Counted from the stretch's first letter, positions 9,784-18,802 are shown. The stretch: DNA of 64,000 nt from Acidobacteriota bacterium (GCA_013289825.1 JABCZF010000014.1:1-64000), one strand, 5' to 3'. Translations and numbers: made by a program. Notes: generated by a model from the sequence alone, not told the origin.

Positions 9784-11282
9784 CAAAAAAGCTCGCTTTC
9801 GCCGACGATCACTTCCACGATGAGTGTGGTGTCTTCGGCGTTTACGGTCATCCCGAAGCTGCGAATCTCGCCTATCTCGGCCTCTACGCGCTTCAGCACC
9901 GCGGCCAGGAGTCTGCCGGCATCGTTTCGAGCGACGGCAGCGAGCTGTACCTGCACCGCGCCATGGGCGACGTCGAAGAGATTTTTCAGCCCCCCGTGCT
10001 CGCCAAGCTTCCGGGAAGCTTGGCCATCGGCCATACGCGCTATTCCACAGCCGGCGACAAGGCCCTGCTCAACGCCCAGCCCATCATGATCGACTGCAAC
10101 AAGGGCAAAGTCGCCCTGGGCCACAACGGCAATCTCACCAACGCCGCCGAGTGGCGCCGCAAACTGGAGCACCGCGGTTCGATCTTCCAGACCAACAGCG
10201 ACACCGAAGTCATCGTGCATCTCATCGCGCGTTCGCAAGCTCGCAATCTTTCCGGCGCGCTTGGCGACGCACTCAATCAAGTGGAAGGGGCGTACTCGCT
10301 TCTCGTCCTGACCCAGGATGAACTTTACGCCGCGCGGGACCCTCGCGGTTTCCGCCCGCTGGTGCTCGGCAAGCTGCCTCTGCCCACCGGTGGCGAAGCC
10401 TGGCTCGTCGCTTCAGAGACCTGCGCGTTCGATCTGCTCAATGCCCAATATGTCCGCGAAATCGAACCCGGCGAAATGGTGCGCATCTCCCGCTCCGGAA
10501 TCGAGTCCATTCACTTCGCGCCGGAAAAGCCCATGCAGCAATGCATTTTCGAGCATGTCTATTTCGCGCGCCCGGACAGCATCATTTTCGGCCGCTCCGT
10601 CAACGAAAGCCGTGAAGCCCTCGGACGCCTCCTGGCGCGCGAACATCCTGTTGACGCCGATATCGTCGTGCCCGTTCCAGACTCCGGCGTGCCCGCGGCC
10701 GTGGGTTACGCACTCGAATCGAAAATTCCTTTCCGCATGGGCTTGATCCGCAATCATTACATCGGCCGCACCTTTATCGAGCCTTCGCAAGCCATCCGCA
10801 ATTTTGGCGTGAAACTAAAACTCAATCCCATCCGCGGCCTTATCGAAGGCCAGCGCGTCATTCTCGTCGACGACTCCATCGTTCGCGGCACCACCAGCCG
10901 CAAAATCGTCCGCATGGTGCGCGAAGCCGGCGCTCGCGAAGTTCACGTGCGTGTCAGTTGTCCGCCCACGATTTCTCCGTGCTACTACGGCGTGGACACG
11001 CCCACGCGCGAAGAACTCATCGCCTCGTCGAACTCCCCGGAAGAGATTTGCAAGTTCCTGGGCGCGGATTCGCTTGGATACGTCTCGCTTCCCGCTCTTC
11101 GCCAGGCCGTCGGTGACACCGAAGGCAAGTTTTGTACGTCTTGTTATACCGGCGTCTATCCAACGGATCTGGTGCAGCTCGAAGTCCGCGAGAGCAACCT
11201 CAGCGCCTCGGACGTGAAGAACGGCAGCTCAAGGGACGACGCACCTATGGAAAAACCTGTGGCGGTGGAACGTGAAGGCTGA
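9780..11282 (+). CDS. purF: Amidophosphoribosyltransferase
   Basis: PurF catalyses the committed first step of purine synthesis, turning PRPP and glutamine into phosphoribosylamine. The ATG at 9780 overlaps the purL stop by four bases. The first 15 residues are a propeptide, and the mature enzyme would begin at the nucleophile Cys16 (HDECGVFG). The N-terminal Ntn glutaminase continues with [11 protein letters not shown]. The C-terminal phosphoribosyltransferase domain shows the PRPP loop [15 protein letters not shown]. Cysteines at QQCIF, SPCYYG and FCTSCYTG match the [4Fe-4S] ligands of the Bacillus-type enzyme. Length (500) is normal. The 3' end overlaps lepB by 11 bases. Confidence 0.97.
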   Translation: MTKKLAFADDHFHDECGVFGVYGHPEAANLAYLGLYALQHRGQESAGIVSSDGSELYLHRAMGDVEEIFQPPVLAKLPGSLAIGHTRYSTAGDKALLNAQPIMIDCNKGKVALGHNGNLTNAAEWRRKLEHRGSIFQTNSDTEVIVHLIARSQARNLSGALGDALNQVEGAYSLLVLTQDELYAARDPRGFRPLVLGKLPLPTGGEAWLVASETCAFDLLNAQYVREIEPGEMVRISRSGIESIHFAPEKPMQQCIFEHVYFARPDSIIFGRSVNESREALGRLLAREHPVDADIVVPVPDSGVPAAVGYALESKIPFRMGLIRNHYIGRTFIEPSQAIRNFGVKLKLNPIRGLIEGQRVILVDDSIVRGTTSRKIVRMVREAGAREVHVRVSCPPTISPCYYGVDTPTREELIASSNSPEEICKFLGADSLGYVSLPALRQAVGDTEGKFCTSCYTGVYPTDLVQLEVRESNLSASDVKNGSSRDDAPMEKPVAVEREG

Positions 11283-12012
11283 CGCAAAGCAAAAACCAAT
11301 CGGCAAAGAAACGGGCAAGGAAGCCGGCAGAGTCCCGGGTAAAGCCGTCGAAGAACCCAAGCTTCCCATGGGTCAGCGCGTGCAGCGCGAAGTCATCGCC
11401 TGGTTCTGGGTGGGCCTCGCGTTTCTGCTCATCAACGGCACCATCGGCCAAGCCCGCGTCATTCCTTCCGGCTCGATGGAAAACACTCTTCTCATCGGCG
11501 ACCACCTCATCATGAGCCGCGTCGGCTACGACGCCGGCGTGCCCTTCACCAACTGGCACGTCTCTCTGTGGCGTGATCCCAAACGCCAGCAGATCATCAT
11601 CTTCAAGCCACCTTTTGCGCCCGATCAACCGGACTACGTGAAGCGCGTCATCGGTCTGCCCGGCGACACCGTCGACATCCACGACGGCGCCGTCTGGATC
11701 AACGGCCAGAAACTCAATGAGAATTACACGCTGGGGCGCAGCGAACCGGGCGACCAAAAGCTGCCCTTCAAAGTTCCGGACAAGTGTTATTTTGTGATGG
11801 GCGACAACCGCCTCAATTCGTTTGACAGCCGCTTCTGGGGCTGCGTTCCGCGAAACGACATCATTGGCACGCCGGTCATGATTTACATGTCGCTCGCGGT
11901 CGGGCAAGATGCCTGGGAGCCCGGCCAGATTCGCGAAAGGTTTTTTGCTTACGCGAATGCCTTTATTCATCCGGGTACGGTGCGCTGGAAGCGCCTGTTC
12001 CGGCTGTTTTGA
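11272..12012 (+). CDS. lepB: Signal peptidase I
   Basis: This membrane-bound peptidase removes signal peptides from exported proteins. The proposed start is GTG 11272, overlapping the end of purF; an ATG at 11368 is a possible shorter start. A charged N-terminal tail of about 40 residues precedes one membrane anchor (about 42-58). The catalytic Ser68 lies in VIPSGSM and the general-base Lys124 in VKRVIGLPGD. The third motif is MGDNRLNSFDSRFWG (176-190). It is 246 residues long, a normal size. The overlap with purF suggests co-transcription with the purine genes, an unusual but not unknown arrangement. Confidence 0.95.
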   Translation: MKADAKQKPIGKETGKEAGRVPGKAVEEPKLPMGQRVQREVIAWFWVGLAFLLINGTIGQARVIPSGSMENTLLIGDHLIMSRVGYDAGVPFTNWHVSLWRDPKRQQIIIFKPPFAPDQPDYVKRVIGLPGDTVDIHDGAVWINGQKLNENYTLGRSEPGDQKLPFKVPDKCYFVMGDNRLNSFDSRFWGCVPRNDIIGTPVMIYMSLAVGQDAWEPGQIRERFFAYANAFIHPGTVRWKRLFRLF

Positions 12013-12183
12013 ACCGGACGTTCTGATGTTCCTAACTGAGCCACGCGCCAGGTACGCGATTTGCGCGTGTCTAGTTGTAAGGTTTCGCAGTGCGCCCGGC
12101 CGCGGCAGCTTCGAGTTCATTCCGCAGATTAGAAGAGGGGCGCGATTCTGTGCCCAGATAAAAACGAAGGCGAATCACCCTCG

Positions 12184-13230
12184 ATGAAATATGCCGATGC
12201 CGGAGTGAACATTGCTGTCGCCGACGAAGTGAAGCAACGCATCCGGCACCACGCCAACCGCACGTTCACCAGCGGCGTCCTCGGCGGCATCGGCGGCTTC
12301 GGCGCGCTCTTTGCCCTCGACAACAAAAGATGGAAAGAACCGGTTCTTGTTTCCAGCGCCGATGGCGTCGGCACCAAACTGAAAATCGCCATGGCCATGG
12401 GAGTCCACTCGACGGTCGGCGGCGACCTCGTCAATCATTGCGTCAACGACATTCTCGTCCAAGGTGCGACACCGCTGTACTTCCTCGATTACCTGGCGAT
12501 GGGAAAACTCGATCCGGCAGTCATCGAGCAGCTTGTCGAAGGCATGAGCCGCGCCTGCCGAAAAGCCGGATGCGCGCTGATTGGCGGCGAAACTGCCGAA
12601 ATGCCGGGCTCTTATCCACCGGGAGAATACGATGTCGCGGGCTTCATTGTCGGTGTAGTCGAATGCAAAAAAATTCTCACCGGGAAATCCGTAAAACCCG
12701 GCGACGCGCTTCTCGCCCTTCCGTCCTCCGGTCTCCACACCAACGGCTATTCGCTAGCCCGCAAACTGGTCTTTGAAGTTGCTAAGCTGAAGCCGGACAC
12801 CTACGTCCCAGAAGTTGGAAACAAAATCGGCGCGGAGCTCTTGAAGCCGCACTTGTGCTACGCCCCCGCGCTAAAAAATATCGTAGCGCGCGGCTGGGTT
12901 TCCGCCCTGGCGCACATCACGGGCGGCGGAATTCCCGGCAACTTGCCCCGCGTTCTGCCTGCCGGCGTCAAAGCGCAAATCGATCTGGCCTCCTGGCCAG
13001 TCCCGCCCATCTTCACATTTCTTGCCGCGCTCGGAAAAATCGAAACCAACGAACTCCTGCAATCCTTCAATATGGGCATCGGCATGATCCTAGTCGTGCC
13101 ACCGGCCCGCGTAAAATCCGTCGAAGCCGATCTCAAACGCCGCCGTGAAAAATTCTTCCGCATCGGCCGCATCGAGCGCGGCGATTCCGGCAAACCCCGC
13201 GTCGCCCACTCCGGTTCCCTCAATCTCTAA
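12184..13230 (+). CDS. purM: Phosphoribosylformylglycinamidine cyclo-ligase (AIR synthetase)
   Basis: PurM closes the imidazole ring, making AIR from the PurL product. The 348-residue protein shows the standard opening YADAGVNI, the ATP/substrate loop LVSSADGVGTKLKIA, CVNDILVQGATPLYFLDY, and LIGGETAEMPGSY, all hallmarks of PurM within the PurM/PurL superfamily. AHITGGGIPGNLPRVLP lies in the C-terminal domain. It sits 171 bases after lepB with no clear terminator between, so it probably belongs to the same transcript. The ribosome site is weak (GAAGG lies too far upstream). Confidence 0.96.
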   Translation: MKYADAGVNIAVADEVKQRIRHHANRTFTSGVLGGIGGFGALFALDNKRWKEPVLVSSADGVGTKLKIAMAMGVHSTVGGDLVNHCVNDILVQGATPLYFLDYLAMGKLDPAVIEQLVEGMSRACRKAGCALIGGETAEMPGSYPPGEYDVAGFIVGVVECKKILTGKSVKPGDALLALPSSGLHTNGYSLARKLVFEVAKLKPDTYVPEVGNKIGAELLKPHLCYAPALKNIVARGWVSALAHITGGGIPGNLPRVLPAGVKAQIDLASWPVPPIFTFLAALGKIETNELLQSFNMGIGMILVVPPARVKSVEADLKRRREKFFRIGRIERGDSGKPRVAHSGSLNL

Positions 13231-13305
13231 GGCCATCGGTCGGAAAGCCTTCCTGCCGCTCTCGGCGCCCTCCGCGTCCGAGGCGTTCTCGGTGTAAACT
13301 TTTTT

Positions 13306-14220
13306 CTAATTCCCAGCGACGGCCACCGTCCAGAACGGCTGCTTCGCCGGCACAAACTCGATGGGCACATCTTTCACAAACATTTTGAGCCACCGGGCGC
13401 ACTCTTCCATTCCAGCCTGCTCCGACGGCACATGCCCAATCACGACGAGCGCCTTCCTCTTCCGCTCGCTGACCGCGTCCGCGACATACTCAACGGTTTC
13501 CCATTCCCGTGTCTCTCCCACCAAGAGCACTTCCACATTGTCCATTTCTAGAGCGTGCGTCTCCCGCGCAAAACCTGCCGAGCCCGGGCTGAAGGCAATC
13601 CGCGTCACCTTCATACCGCGCTCCCCGACCACCCGTACCACTGGCGAACCCAGCTTCTTGGCCAGCTCAGCTGCCAGCGCCTCTACGGTTCTCTCCGGCA
13701 TGGTGAACAGATAGGGATTTTCTTCCTGCTGATATTTCTCCCAGCCCATGGCGTGCACCATCCCCGCCAGAATTCCGTCCGGTTTTCTCCTGTGCCAGTG
13801 ATCGTGAAATCTCCAAACCACCATTCCATGGTTCTCAAGGAAGGCCCGTTTCTCTTTCCACACCGGATCGCTCTCCGCCATTCCCTCAGGTACGTCCAGG
13901 TGATTGTAGAAAGTCGGCTCGTGGGTAATCACCAGGTTCTGCCCATTGGCCGCCGCGCGTTCAAGCACGTCCAGCGTCGCCATCATGGTCACCGCGATGC
14001 CGGTCACCGGCGTATCCGGATTGCCGGCTTTGAAAGTGTCTACCGTCTCTTTTTGCCACGGTATTCCTACATGCTCCTGAATCGCGGCCACTACCTCTCG
14101 CGCTGTCGGCTTTTTGTTCTGCGCAAGCGCTGGATGGCCACACAGTCCGGCGCACGCAAACGCCATCGTCATCCATACCGCCATAGCCCATCTCATCCTG
14201 AGTTTCGTGCCCTGCTCCAT
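13306..14220 (-). CDS. Exported NIF3-like dinuclear-metal protein
   Basis: The start at 14220 has AGGAGGG upstream and gives 304 residues. Residues 10-33 are a signal peptide ending ALA-Q. The rest resembles the NIF3 family: GIAVTMMATLDVLERAAANGQNLVITHEPTFY near residues 74-105 and IGHVPSEQAGMEE near 261-272. Cytoplasmic NIF3 proteins bind two metals through a His-His pair; here the second is Glu (His100-Glu101). Other candidate ligands are His139, Asp140, His141, His263 and Glu267. The role of NIF3 proteins is unsettled even in E. coli, so no reaction is proposed. The gene lies 64 bases after a PadR regulator in the same direction and is probably co-transcribed with it. Confidence 0.8.
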   Translation of the reverse strand: MEQGTKLRMRWAMAVWMTMAFACAGLCGHPALAQNKKPTAREVVAAIQEHVGIPWQKETVDTFKAGNPDTPVTGIAVTMMATLDVLERAAANGQNLVITHEPTFYNHLDVPEGMAESDPVWKEKRAFLENHGMVVWRFHDHWHRRKPDGILAGMVHAMGWEKYQQEENPYLFTMPERTVEALAAELAKKLGSPVVRVVGERGMKVTRIAFSPGSAGFARETHALEMDNVEVLLVGETREWETVEYVADAVSERKRKALVVIGHVPSEQAGMEECARWLKMFVKDVPIEFVPAKQPFWTVAVAGN

Positions 14221-14284
14221 GAGCGAGCCCTCCTCTCTGAATTTCGTCCTGCATATTCCATACCATGACTCCATCCAGCAAACT

Positions 14285-14902
14285 CTACTGCGGCTCCGGA
14301 GAAGCATAGTCCGGATGTTTTGCTCGCCCGCGTTTCTTCATTTCTCGCGCTACGCGTTCGAGCCAACCGAGCTCGGTCTTAAACTGCTCGATCACCAAGC
14401 TCACCATCCACACCGCCTCATGATAGGGATGCCCGACTTCTTCCAAAATGGAACGCAACACTTCCTTTTCGCGCACCAGTTCCTGTTCCAAAAAGTTCTG
14501 CCGCCGCTGAATCTGCTTTTGAAACACACCCGGCCGCGCTTGCCAGGAAAGCGCGACCCACGTCAAAAACGGCGGACGGTCGCGCTGCGTGGTCCATTCT
14601 TCACGTTCCAGAGCATCGGCCAGCGCCGTGCGCCCTTGCGCAGTCGTTTCAAAGCTGCTTCGCTCCGGTCCCGAAGCCGGCTCACCCATTTCCAGGGAAC
14701 GAATCATCCCGGCCCGCGCCAGTTTTTCCAGGGAATAGTAAACCTGCGGCCGCGAAATCCCCGCCCAATCTCGTATCTCGCGCCGCTCCAACTCCGCGTT
14801 CGCCTGATACCCATGCATGGGCCGCTCCGCCAGCAAACTCAACAGCACCAAATCCGGCGTGGTCAACGCCAATTTCTCTCTCGCGCTAACCTTTCTCTTC
14901 AA
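14285..14902 (-). CDS. PadR-family transcriptional regulator
   Basis: The 205-residue protein has an N-terminal winged helix of PadR type: LTTPDLVLLSLLAERPMHGYQANAELERR (about 13-41), then SRPQVYYSLEKLARAGMI as the recognition helix and wing approach. A helical C-terminal half (about residues 100-185, Vir-type) would mediate dimerisation. PadR proteins usually repress their own promoter and a neighbouring gene, and bind palindromes. The gene lies between an HhH protein and an exported NIF3-like protein on the same strand. A perfect inverted repeat lies upstream of the first gene, at 15301-15323. Confidence 0.93.
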   Translation of the reverse strand: MKRKVSAREKLALTTPDLVLLSLLAERPMHGYQANAELERREIRDWAGISRPQVYYSLEKLARAGMIRSLEMGEPASGPERSSFETTAQGRTALADALEREEWTTQRDRPPFLTWVALSWQARPGVFQKQIQRRQNFLEQELVREKEVLRSILEEVGHPYHEAVWMVSLVIEQFKTELGWLERVAREMKKRGRAKHPDYASPEPQ

Positions 14903-14969
14903 TCTCTCCGCGCTCCTCTCGGATCTCTCGGCCTCTGCGTTATCTTCTTCTTTTCTTCTCTCTCTGTCG

Positions 14970-15260
14970 TTATTTCTTTAGGTCCTTAGCTCGTTCCTTC
15001 CTTCTTCTACTCCACCACCACCACTGGCACTTCTCCGCCGCTAGCCGTGGGTTCCTAGCCTGCGCCACTGCCGCACAAAACGTATCCAGCACGCAGGGAT
15101 CCTGCCGCTGACCCGTCGCGCGTTCCATCTTTCGATACATCCGCTGTGGATTCTGCCGCCCGAGCGCCGCCACGCTGCGTATCCCCAACAGCTGGAAATC
15201 CCGCAACATCGCCGGCCCAATGGAGATCAAATCCCCGAGATTCCGGGTTTTCTTGGCCAT
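14970..15260 (-). CDS. Helix-hairpin-helix protein, Cdd1 family
   Basis: The 96-residue protein reads LGDLISIGPAMLRDFQLLGIRSVAALGRQNPQRMY, an HhH motif found in the small Cdd1 ("pathogenicity locus") family. It continues with DPCVLDTFCAAVAQAR, also a family signature. The C-terminus is rich in Trp, Lys and Arg. HhH domains of this kind bind DNA without sequence preference; the actual role of Cdd1 proteins is not known to me. A strong ribosome site (AAGGAGG) precedes the ATG. It appears to be the first gene of a Cdd1-PadR-NIF3 transcript. Confidence 0.88.
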   Translation of the reverse strand: MAKKTRNLGDLISIGPAMLRDFQLLGIRSVAALGRQNPQRMYRKMERATGQRQDPCVLDTFCAAVAQARNPRLAAEKCQWWWWSRRRKERAKDLKK

Positions 15261-15300
15261 GAAAACCTCCTTGACAACCGCAGCCAGCTTCCTTACTCTC

Positions 15301-15323
15301 TACTAGTCTAAATGAGACTAGTA
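15301..15323. promoter_or_regulatory. Perfect 9-bp inverted repeat, candidate PadR operator
   Basis: TACTAGTCT (15301-15309) and AGACTAGTA (15315-15323) are exact inverted copies separated by five bases. The repeat lies 41 bases upstream of the Cdd1-PadR-NIF3 genes. It covers a possible minus-strand -10 (TAGACT, 15305-15310) whose -35-like partner TTGCAA is at 15328-15333. On the plus strand a consensus TTGACA is at 15271-15276. Its place beside a PadR gene makes autoregulation the simplest reading, but binding is inferred. Confidence 0.6.
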
Positions 15324-15437
15324 TCCGTTGCAAGGAGGAATTTAGACCTGCGCGTCCTCACCCGTGCCGTTCTAGCCGCTGCCCTGTTTTTCGGATTTGC
15401 CGCTCTCGAAGCCCATCAAATCGAGGAGAAGAAAACT

Positions 15438-15839
15438 ATGAACGTGAAGAAAATCACTGCAGTCCTGCTCGTCGACGAAATCGAGCCCATCTTGCCCTTT
15501 TGGATCGACCGCCTGGGGTTCACAAAAACCATCGAAGTCCCCAACGGCACGAAGCTTGGCTTCGTCGCCTTCCAAAAAGGCTCCGTCGAAGTGATGTATC
15601 AAACCTACTCGAGCGTCGAACATGATGCCCCGCCCGCCATGGCCGCCGCGGCCAGAAAGGGCCCCACGTATCTCTACCTCGAAGTCGACAGCCTGGACGC
15701 GGTCCTCCGAGCGATGAAGGACGTGAGCAAAGTCATGCCCGAGCGCACCGCCTTCTACGGCATGCGCGAATTCGCCGTCCAGGACCCCAGCGGCCACTTC
15801 ATCACTTTCGCTCAGCAAGCCGCTCCGCCGAAACACTGA
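15438..15839 (+). CDS. VOC-family (glyoxalase/bleomycin-resistance fold) protein
   Basis: The start at 15438, with GAGGAGAAG upstream, gives 133 residues, right for a single VOC module pair. It opens with KITAVLLVDEIEPILPFWIDRLGF, the usual first beta-alpha unit, and ends with FAVQDPSGHFITFAQQ, the usual last strand. VOC proteins include metal-dependent lyases, dioxygenases and binding proteins, and the substrate cannot be told. The frame is open upstream to an ATG at 15312 and would add a hydrophobic 42-residue extension. A good ribosome site (AAGGAGG, 15332-15338) precedes no standard start there, so I prefer the internal ATG. Confidence 0.82.
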   Translation: MNVKKITAVLLVDEIEPILPFWIDRLGFTKTIEVPNGTKLGFVAFQKGSVEVMYQTYSSVEHDAPPAMAAAARKGPTYLYLEVDSLDAVLRAMKDVSKVMPERTAFYGMREFAVQDPSGHFITFAQQAAPPKH

Positions 15840-16088
15840 CGTTTTCAGCCTGCCGGCTCACAACTCCTGGCAGGGCGCACTAGGCTGCGCCCTGCTAACC
15901 GGGCGCAACCTGATAGCCCTACCTCAAGATAAAACGGCCGGAACCGGCTAGGCCGGCGCTCTTGACAAGATCGTCTCGACGGGCACGATGGAGCGCTCGA
16001 AAAGCTGGAGCAACTGTTGGTAGCCGAAGCTGCATGAACCAGCTGCGTCGGGAGGGATGAGCGTCAGCAGTGTTCGGGAGGGATATAA

Positions 16089-16520
16089 ATGAACTACGGA
16101 CGAATCGCTCTCGCAGCTCTTGGTGCCTTTGTGGCGTATTTTGTCGTAGGGGGCCTCGCGTTCGGCGTGTTGCCGCTTCTTAGGAATGCGTTCCTTAAAT
16201 ATCCTGCCGTGTACCGCTCCCAGGAAGGAATCAAGAGGGTTATGCCAGGCGGCATGGCCGCCATGTTCGTGGCGATGGTTGTGCTAGCGGTAATTTACTC
16301 GATGCTTTACCGCGGCGGTTCCGGGCTGTCGGAAGGTGCGCGCTTCGGTGCGCTGATTGGCGTCTTTGCGATTTGTTCCTTCGTAATTCACAACTACGTC
16401 AATCTGAACATCGGCCTGAAGCTGACCATCCAACAATCTGTCGCCTACTTCATCGAATGGCTCGTCGTAGGCATCGTCATCGGCCTAGTCTACAAGCCCC
16501 TGCTCCCAGCTGCGCAATGA
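16089..16520 (+). CDS. Four-helix integral membrane protein, unknown function
   Basis: The 143-residue protein is almost all membrane. Four hydrophobic segments lie at about residues 5-27, 55-72, 86-103 and 117-136, with short loops (FLKYPAVYRSQEGIKRV between the first two). GGAGGG lies just upstream of the ATG. I do not recognise the family with confidence. Similar small four-helix proteins are common as stand-alone genes, and no partner gene is linked here; the peptidase gene that follows is convergent. Confidence 0.8.
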   Translation: MNYGRIALAALGAFVAYFVVGGLAFGVLPLLRNAFLKYPAVYRSQEGIKRVMPGGMAAMFVAMVVLAVIYSMLYRGGSGLSEGARFGALIGVFAICSFVIHNYVNLNIGLKLTIQQSVAYFIEWLVVGIVIGLVYKPLLPAAQ

Positions 16521-16554
16521 ATGCAATGACCTGGGCTGTCGCCAGCAAGGTTCC

Positions 16555-18000
16555 TTACTGCTTGGGCTGCGTCGGCAGCGGCGGTGGCCGCCGCTCCATC
16601 TCCGTCGGCGCCGCAATCGATCGCGCGCCATTCTTCCCGACCGACCGCACCGCGAAGAAATGATTGTCCGTCGATACGCCCTTCAGAATCATCTCGCCTG
16701 TCGCCGTTCGAAAATCATAAACCTGCCAGCGCCCCTCGCTCGTCTCCCGCCAAAGAATCTCAAAGCCGGCGCGTGCGGGATCGTCTTCCGCCGACCACGA
16801 CACTTTCGCGTCAGGCGTCACTGCTCCTGTGAGCTTCGCCCCCGTCGGCGTCGCCGGGGCCAGCGCCAACTGCCGCAGCGCTTCCGCGTTGTCTCGCGCC
16901 ACGTCGCCCATAAACGCAAAACTCAAGTATTTTTCGTAGTCCCCATACTCGACACCGTTCTCTGTCCGCGGCGTCTGGTGCTGATGGTTGTAATCCTCAA
17001 GAGGTTCCGTAAACCGCACTCCGGGCAGCCCTGCCTTGTAGAACGGATAGTGATCGCCGCCGCGCCCATAGCGGTCCACGCGGAAAACGAGCCGTATTGC
17101 TGCGCGCCCGTCGATCTCTTCCACCGCGCGCGCCAGTTCCCGCGACGGCGAGTCCGCATCGTCAATTTCTCCGTTGCCGGAAAAAAGCCGCACGCGATGA
17201 GGTCCGCCCGCCGCCGTGTCCGCGCCAACGATGTCGTCGTCCAGCATTCCGCCCACGGTGTAACCCTGCTGTTTCAACCAGTCCACCAGGTGCGTGCTGC
17301 CGAGCAGCCCTTGCTCCTCTCCCGAAACCGCCGCAAACAATATCGTGGCGCGATACGTCCCGCGCCCATTCGCACCGGCTTTGCTCAGCAATCGCGCGCA
17401 CTCCACGCTCACCGCCACGCCGGACCCGTCGTCATCCGCGCCAGGAGCGTCCGCCTCCGGGTCCATCACATTCGTTGGACGCGAATCAAAATGCCCGGAA
17501 ACGAGGAAAATGGTTTTCGCAAGCTTCTCATCGGAACCCGGCAGAATCGCGTACACATTTTCGAGCGAAATCGGTTTATCCCCGGTCCGCGCGGAAGTCG
17601 ATTCGAACTTGTCCACTACCACTTGCAATCTACCGCCCGAATCCTTCGCAATTTCGTTGAACCGCGCCACGACTTTGTCGCGTCCGCATCCCGCTCCTCG
17701 CTTCGGGCCCGTCCACGAAGAAAGCGTCAGCCGCGTCCCGCAGCCCACCAGTTCATGAATCAGCGCGCTCATAGACTTTTCGTTCACTGATGCACGCGCA
17801 ATCGCGCCCGCCGGCCGCGCCAGAATCTTCGGATGCGGCGTCCCGGTCAGCGGCTCCGCCGGATCGCGCGACACAGTTGGAGCCTTTGTCGCGGCGCTCT
17901 GCTGCGCAAAAGTAGCGCTGGCCGAGAAGCCGAACGCCAGAAGAAACAGCATCACGACGCACAGAAAGTGGTTGCGGAATAGTTGGATCCAGTTAGTCAT
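16555..18000 (-). CDS. Secreted M28-family zinc peptidase
   Basis: The 481-residue protein has a signal peptide (residues 8-32) and an M28 aminopeptidase domain with a co-catalytic two-zinc site. Visible ligands and catalytic residues are His170 (FLVSGHFDSRP), the Asp cluster 189-191 (GADDDGSG), the Glu pair 228-229 (SGEEQG) and a C-terminal His in the NHQHQT stretch. After the catalytic domain (about residue 385) comes a fibronectin-III-like region (VTPDAKVSWSAEDDPARAGFEILWRET) and a proline-rich end. It probably digests peptides in the periplasm or outside the cell. It is transcribed away from purN. Confidence 0.92.
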   Translation of the reverse strand: MTNWIQLFRNHFLCVVMLFLLAFGFSASATFAQQSAATKAPTVSRDPAEPLTGTPHPKILARPAGAIARASVNEKSMSALIHELVGCGTRLTLSSWTGPKRGAGCGRDKVVARFNEIAKDSGGRLQVVVDKFESTSARTGDKPISLENVYAILPGSDEKLAKTIFLVSGHFDSRPTNVMDPEADAPGADDDGSGVAVSVECARLLSKAGANGRGTYRATILFAAVSGEEQGLLGSTHLVDWLKQQGYTVGGMLDDDIVGADTAAGGPHRVRLFSGNGEIDDADSPSRELARAVEEIDGRAAIRLVFRVDRYGRGGDHYPFYKAGLPGVRFTEPLEDYNHQHQTPRTENGVEYGDYEKYLSFAFMGDVARDNAEALRQLALAPATPTGAKLTGAVTPDAKVSWSAEDDPARAGFEILWRETSEGRWQVYDFRTATGEMILKGVSTDNHFFAVRSVGKNGARSIAAPTEMERRPPPLPTQPKQ

Positions 18001-18186
18001 GGTCTACGCTTTCGATATAATTTACGTTCGGCGAATGGGCATTCTAACGCCATCCTCCCCACTTTGCGACGCAATTACCCATTGCGCTGGGCGCGCCGCC
18101 AATGCGCCGGAGGTACGTCTCAAATTACAACCCAGCGTGCGGCCAAGTTTTGCCGATGCCCGCCGTTGTGTTAACGTTTTTCGTTT

Positions 18187-18795
18187 ATGAAGAAGCGCAT
18201 AGGCGTGCTGTTAAGCGGCCGCGGTTCGAACTTCGAAGCGCTAGCGGATAGCGTTGCGTCGGGCCGAATTCCGGACGCGGAAAGCGCCATCGTGATCAGC
18301 AACCGCGAGGGCGCACCGGGCCTCGAACGCGCAAAATCGCGCGGCATTTCGACGCGCGCCATCCCTTCGAAAGGTCTGGAACGCGAAACCTATGACCGCC
18401 AAGTCGTCGCGGTGCTGAACGAGCACAAAGTCGACCTCGTCTGCCTGGCCGGCTACATGCGCCTCCTGTCGCCGTTTTTCGTGTCTTCGTTCCCGAACCG
18501 CATCCTGAACATTCACCCGTCGCTGCTGCCCTCTTTCCCCGGCCTCGAGTCGCAGCGGCAAGCTCTCGAGTACGGCGTGAAATTCGCTGGCTGCACGGTC
18601 CATTTCGTGGACGAAAATCTCGACGCCGGGCCAATCGTTCTGCAGTCCGTCGTGCCCGTAAAAGATGACGACACCGAAGACACGCTCTCTGCGCGAATCT
18701 TGCAGGAAGAGCACAAAATCTATTCCGAAGCTGTTCGCATCGTGCTCGAAGGTCGTTACAAAATCGAGGGCCGCCGCGTCATGCGAATAACCTGA
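18187..18795 (+). CDS. purN: Phosphoribosylglycinamide formyltransferase
   Basis: PurN transfers a formyl group from 10-formyl-tetrahydrofolate to GAR in the third purine step. The 202-residue enzyme has the phosphate loop VLLSGRGSNF (8-16) and the catalytic triad Asn108 and His110 (ILNIHPSLLPSFPG) with Asp146 (ENLDAGPI). No clear ribosome site precedes the ATG. A TATAAT lies at 18016-18021, but its -35 is weak and the leader would be long. It is apart from the main purine cluster, separated by about 5 kb of other genes, and is followed by tyrS after seven bases. Confidence 0.96.
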   Translation: MKKRIGVLLSGRGSNFEALADSVASGRIPDAESAIVISNREGAPGLERAKSRGISTRAIPSKGLERETYDRQVVAVLNEHKVDLVCLAGYMRLLSPFFVSSFPNRILNIHPSLLPSFPGLESQRQALEYGVKFAGCTVHFVDENLDAGPIVLQSVVPVKDDDTEDTLSARILQEEHKIYSEAVRIVLEGRYKIEGRRVMRIT

Positions 18796-18802
18796 CAGAA
18801 AA

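Noticed and set aside
16660..17790. 376-codon plus-strand frame opposite the M28 peptidase
   Set aside because: Opposite a gene with intact zinc ligands and a signal peptide; composition is that of a shadow frame.
18016..18021. Perfect TATAAT as purN promoter
   Set aside because: No matching -35 at the right distance and a leader of about 165 bases; kept only as a remark.
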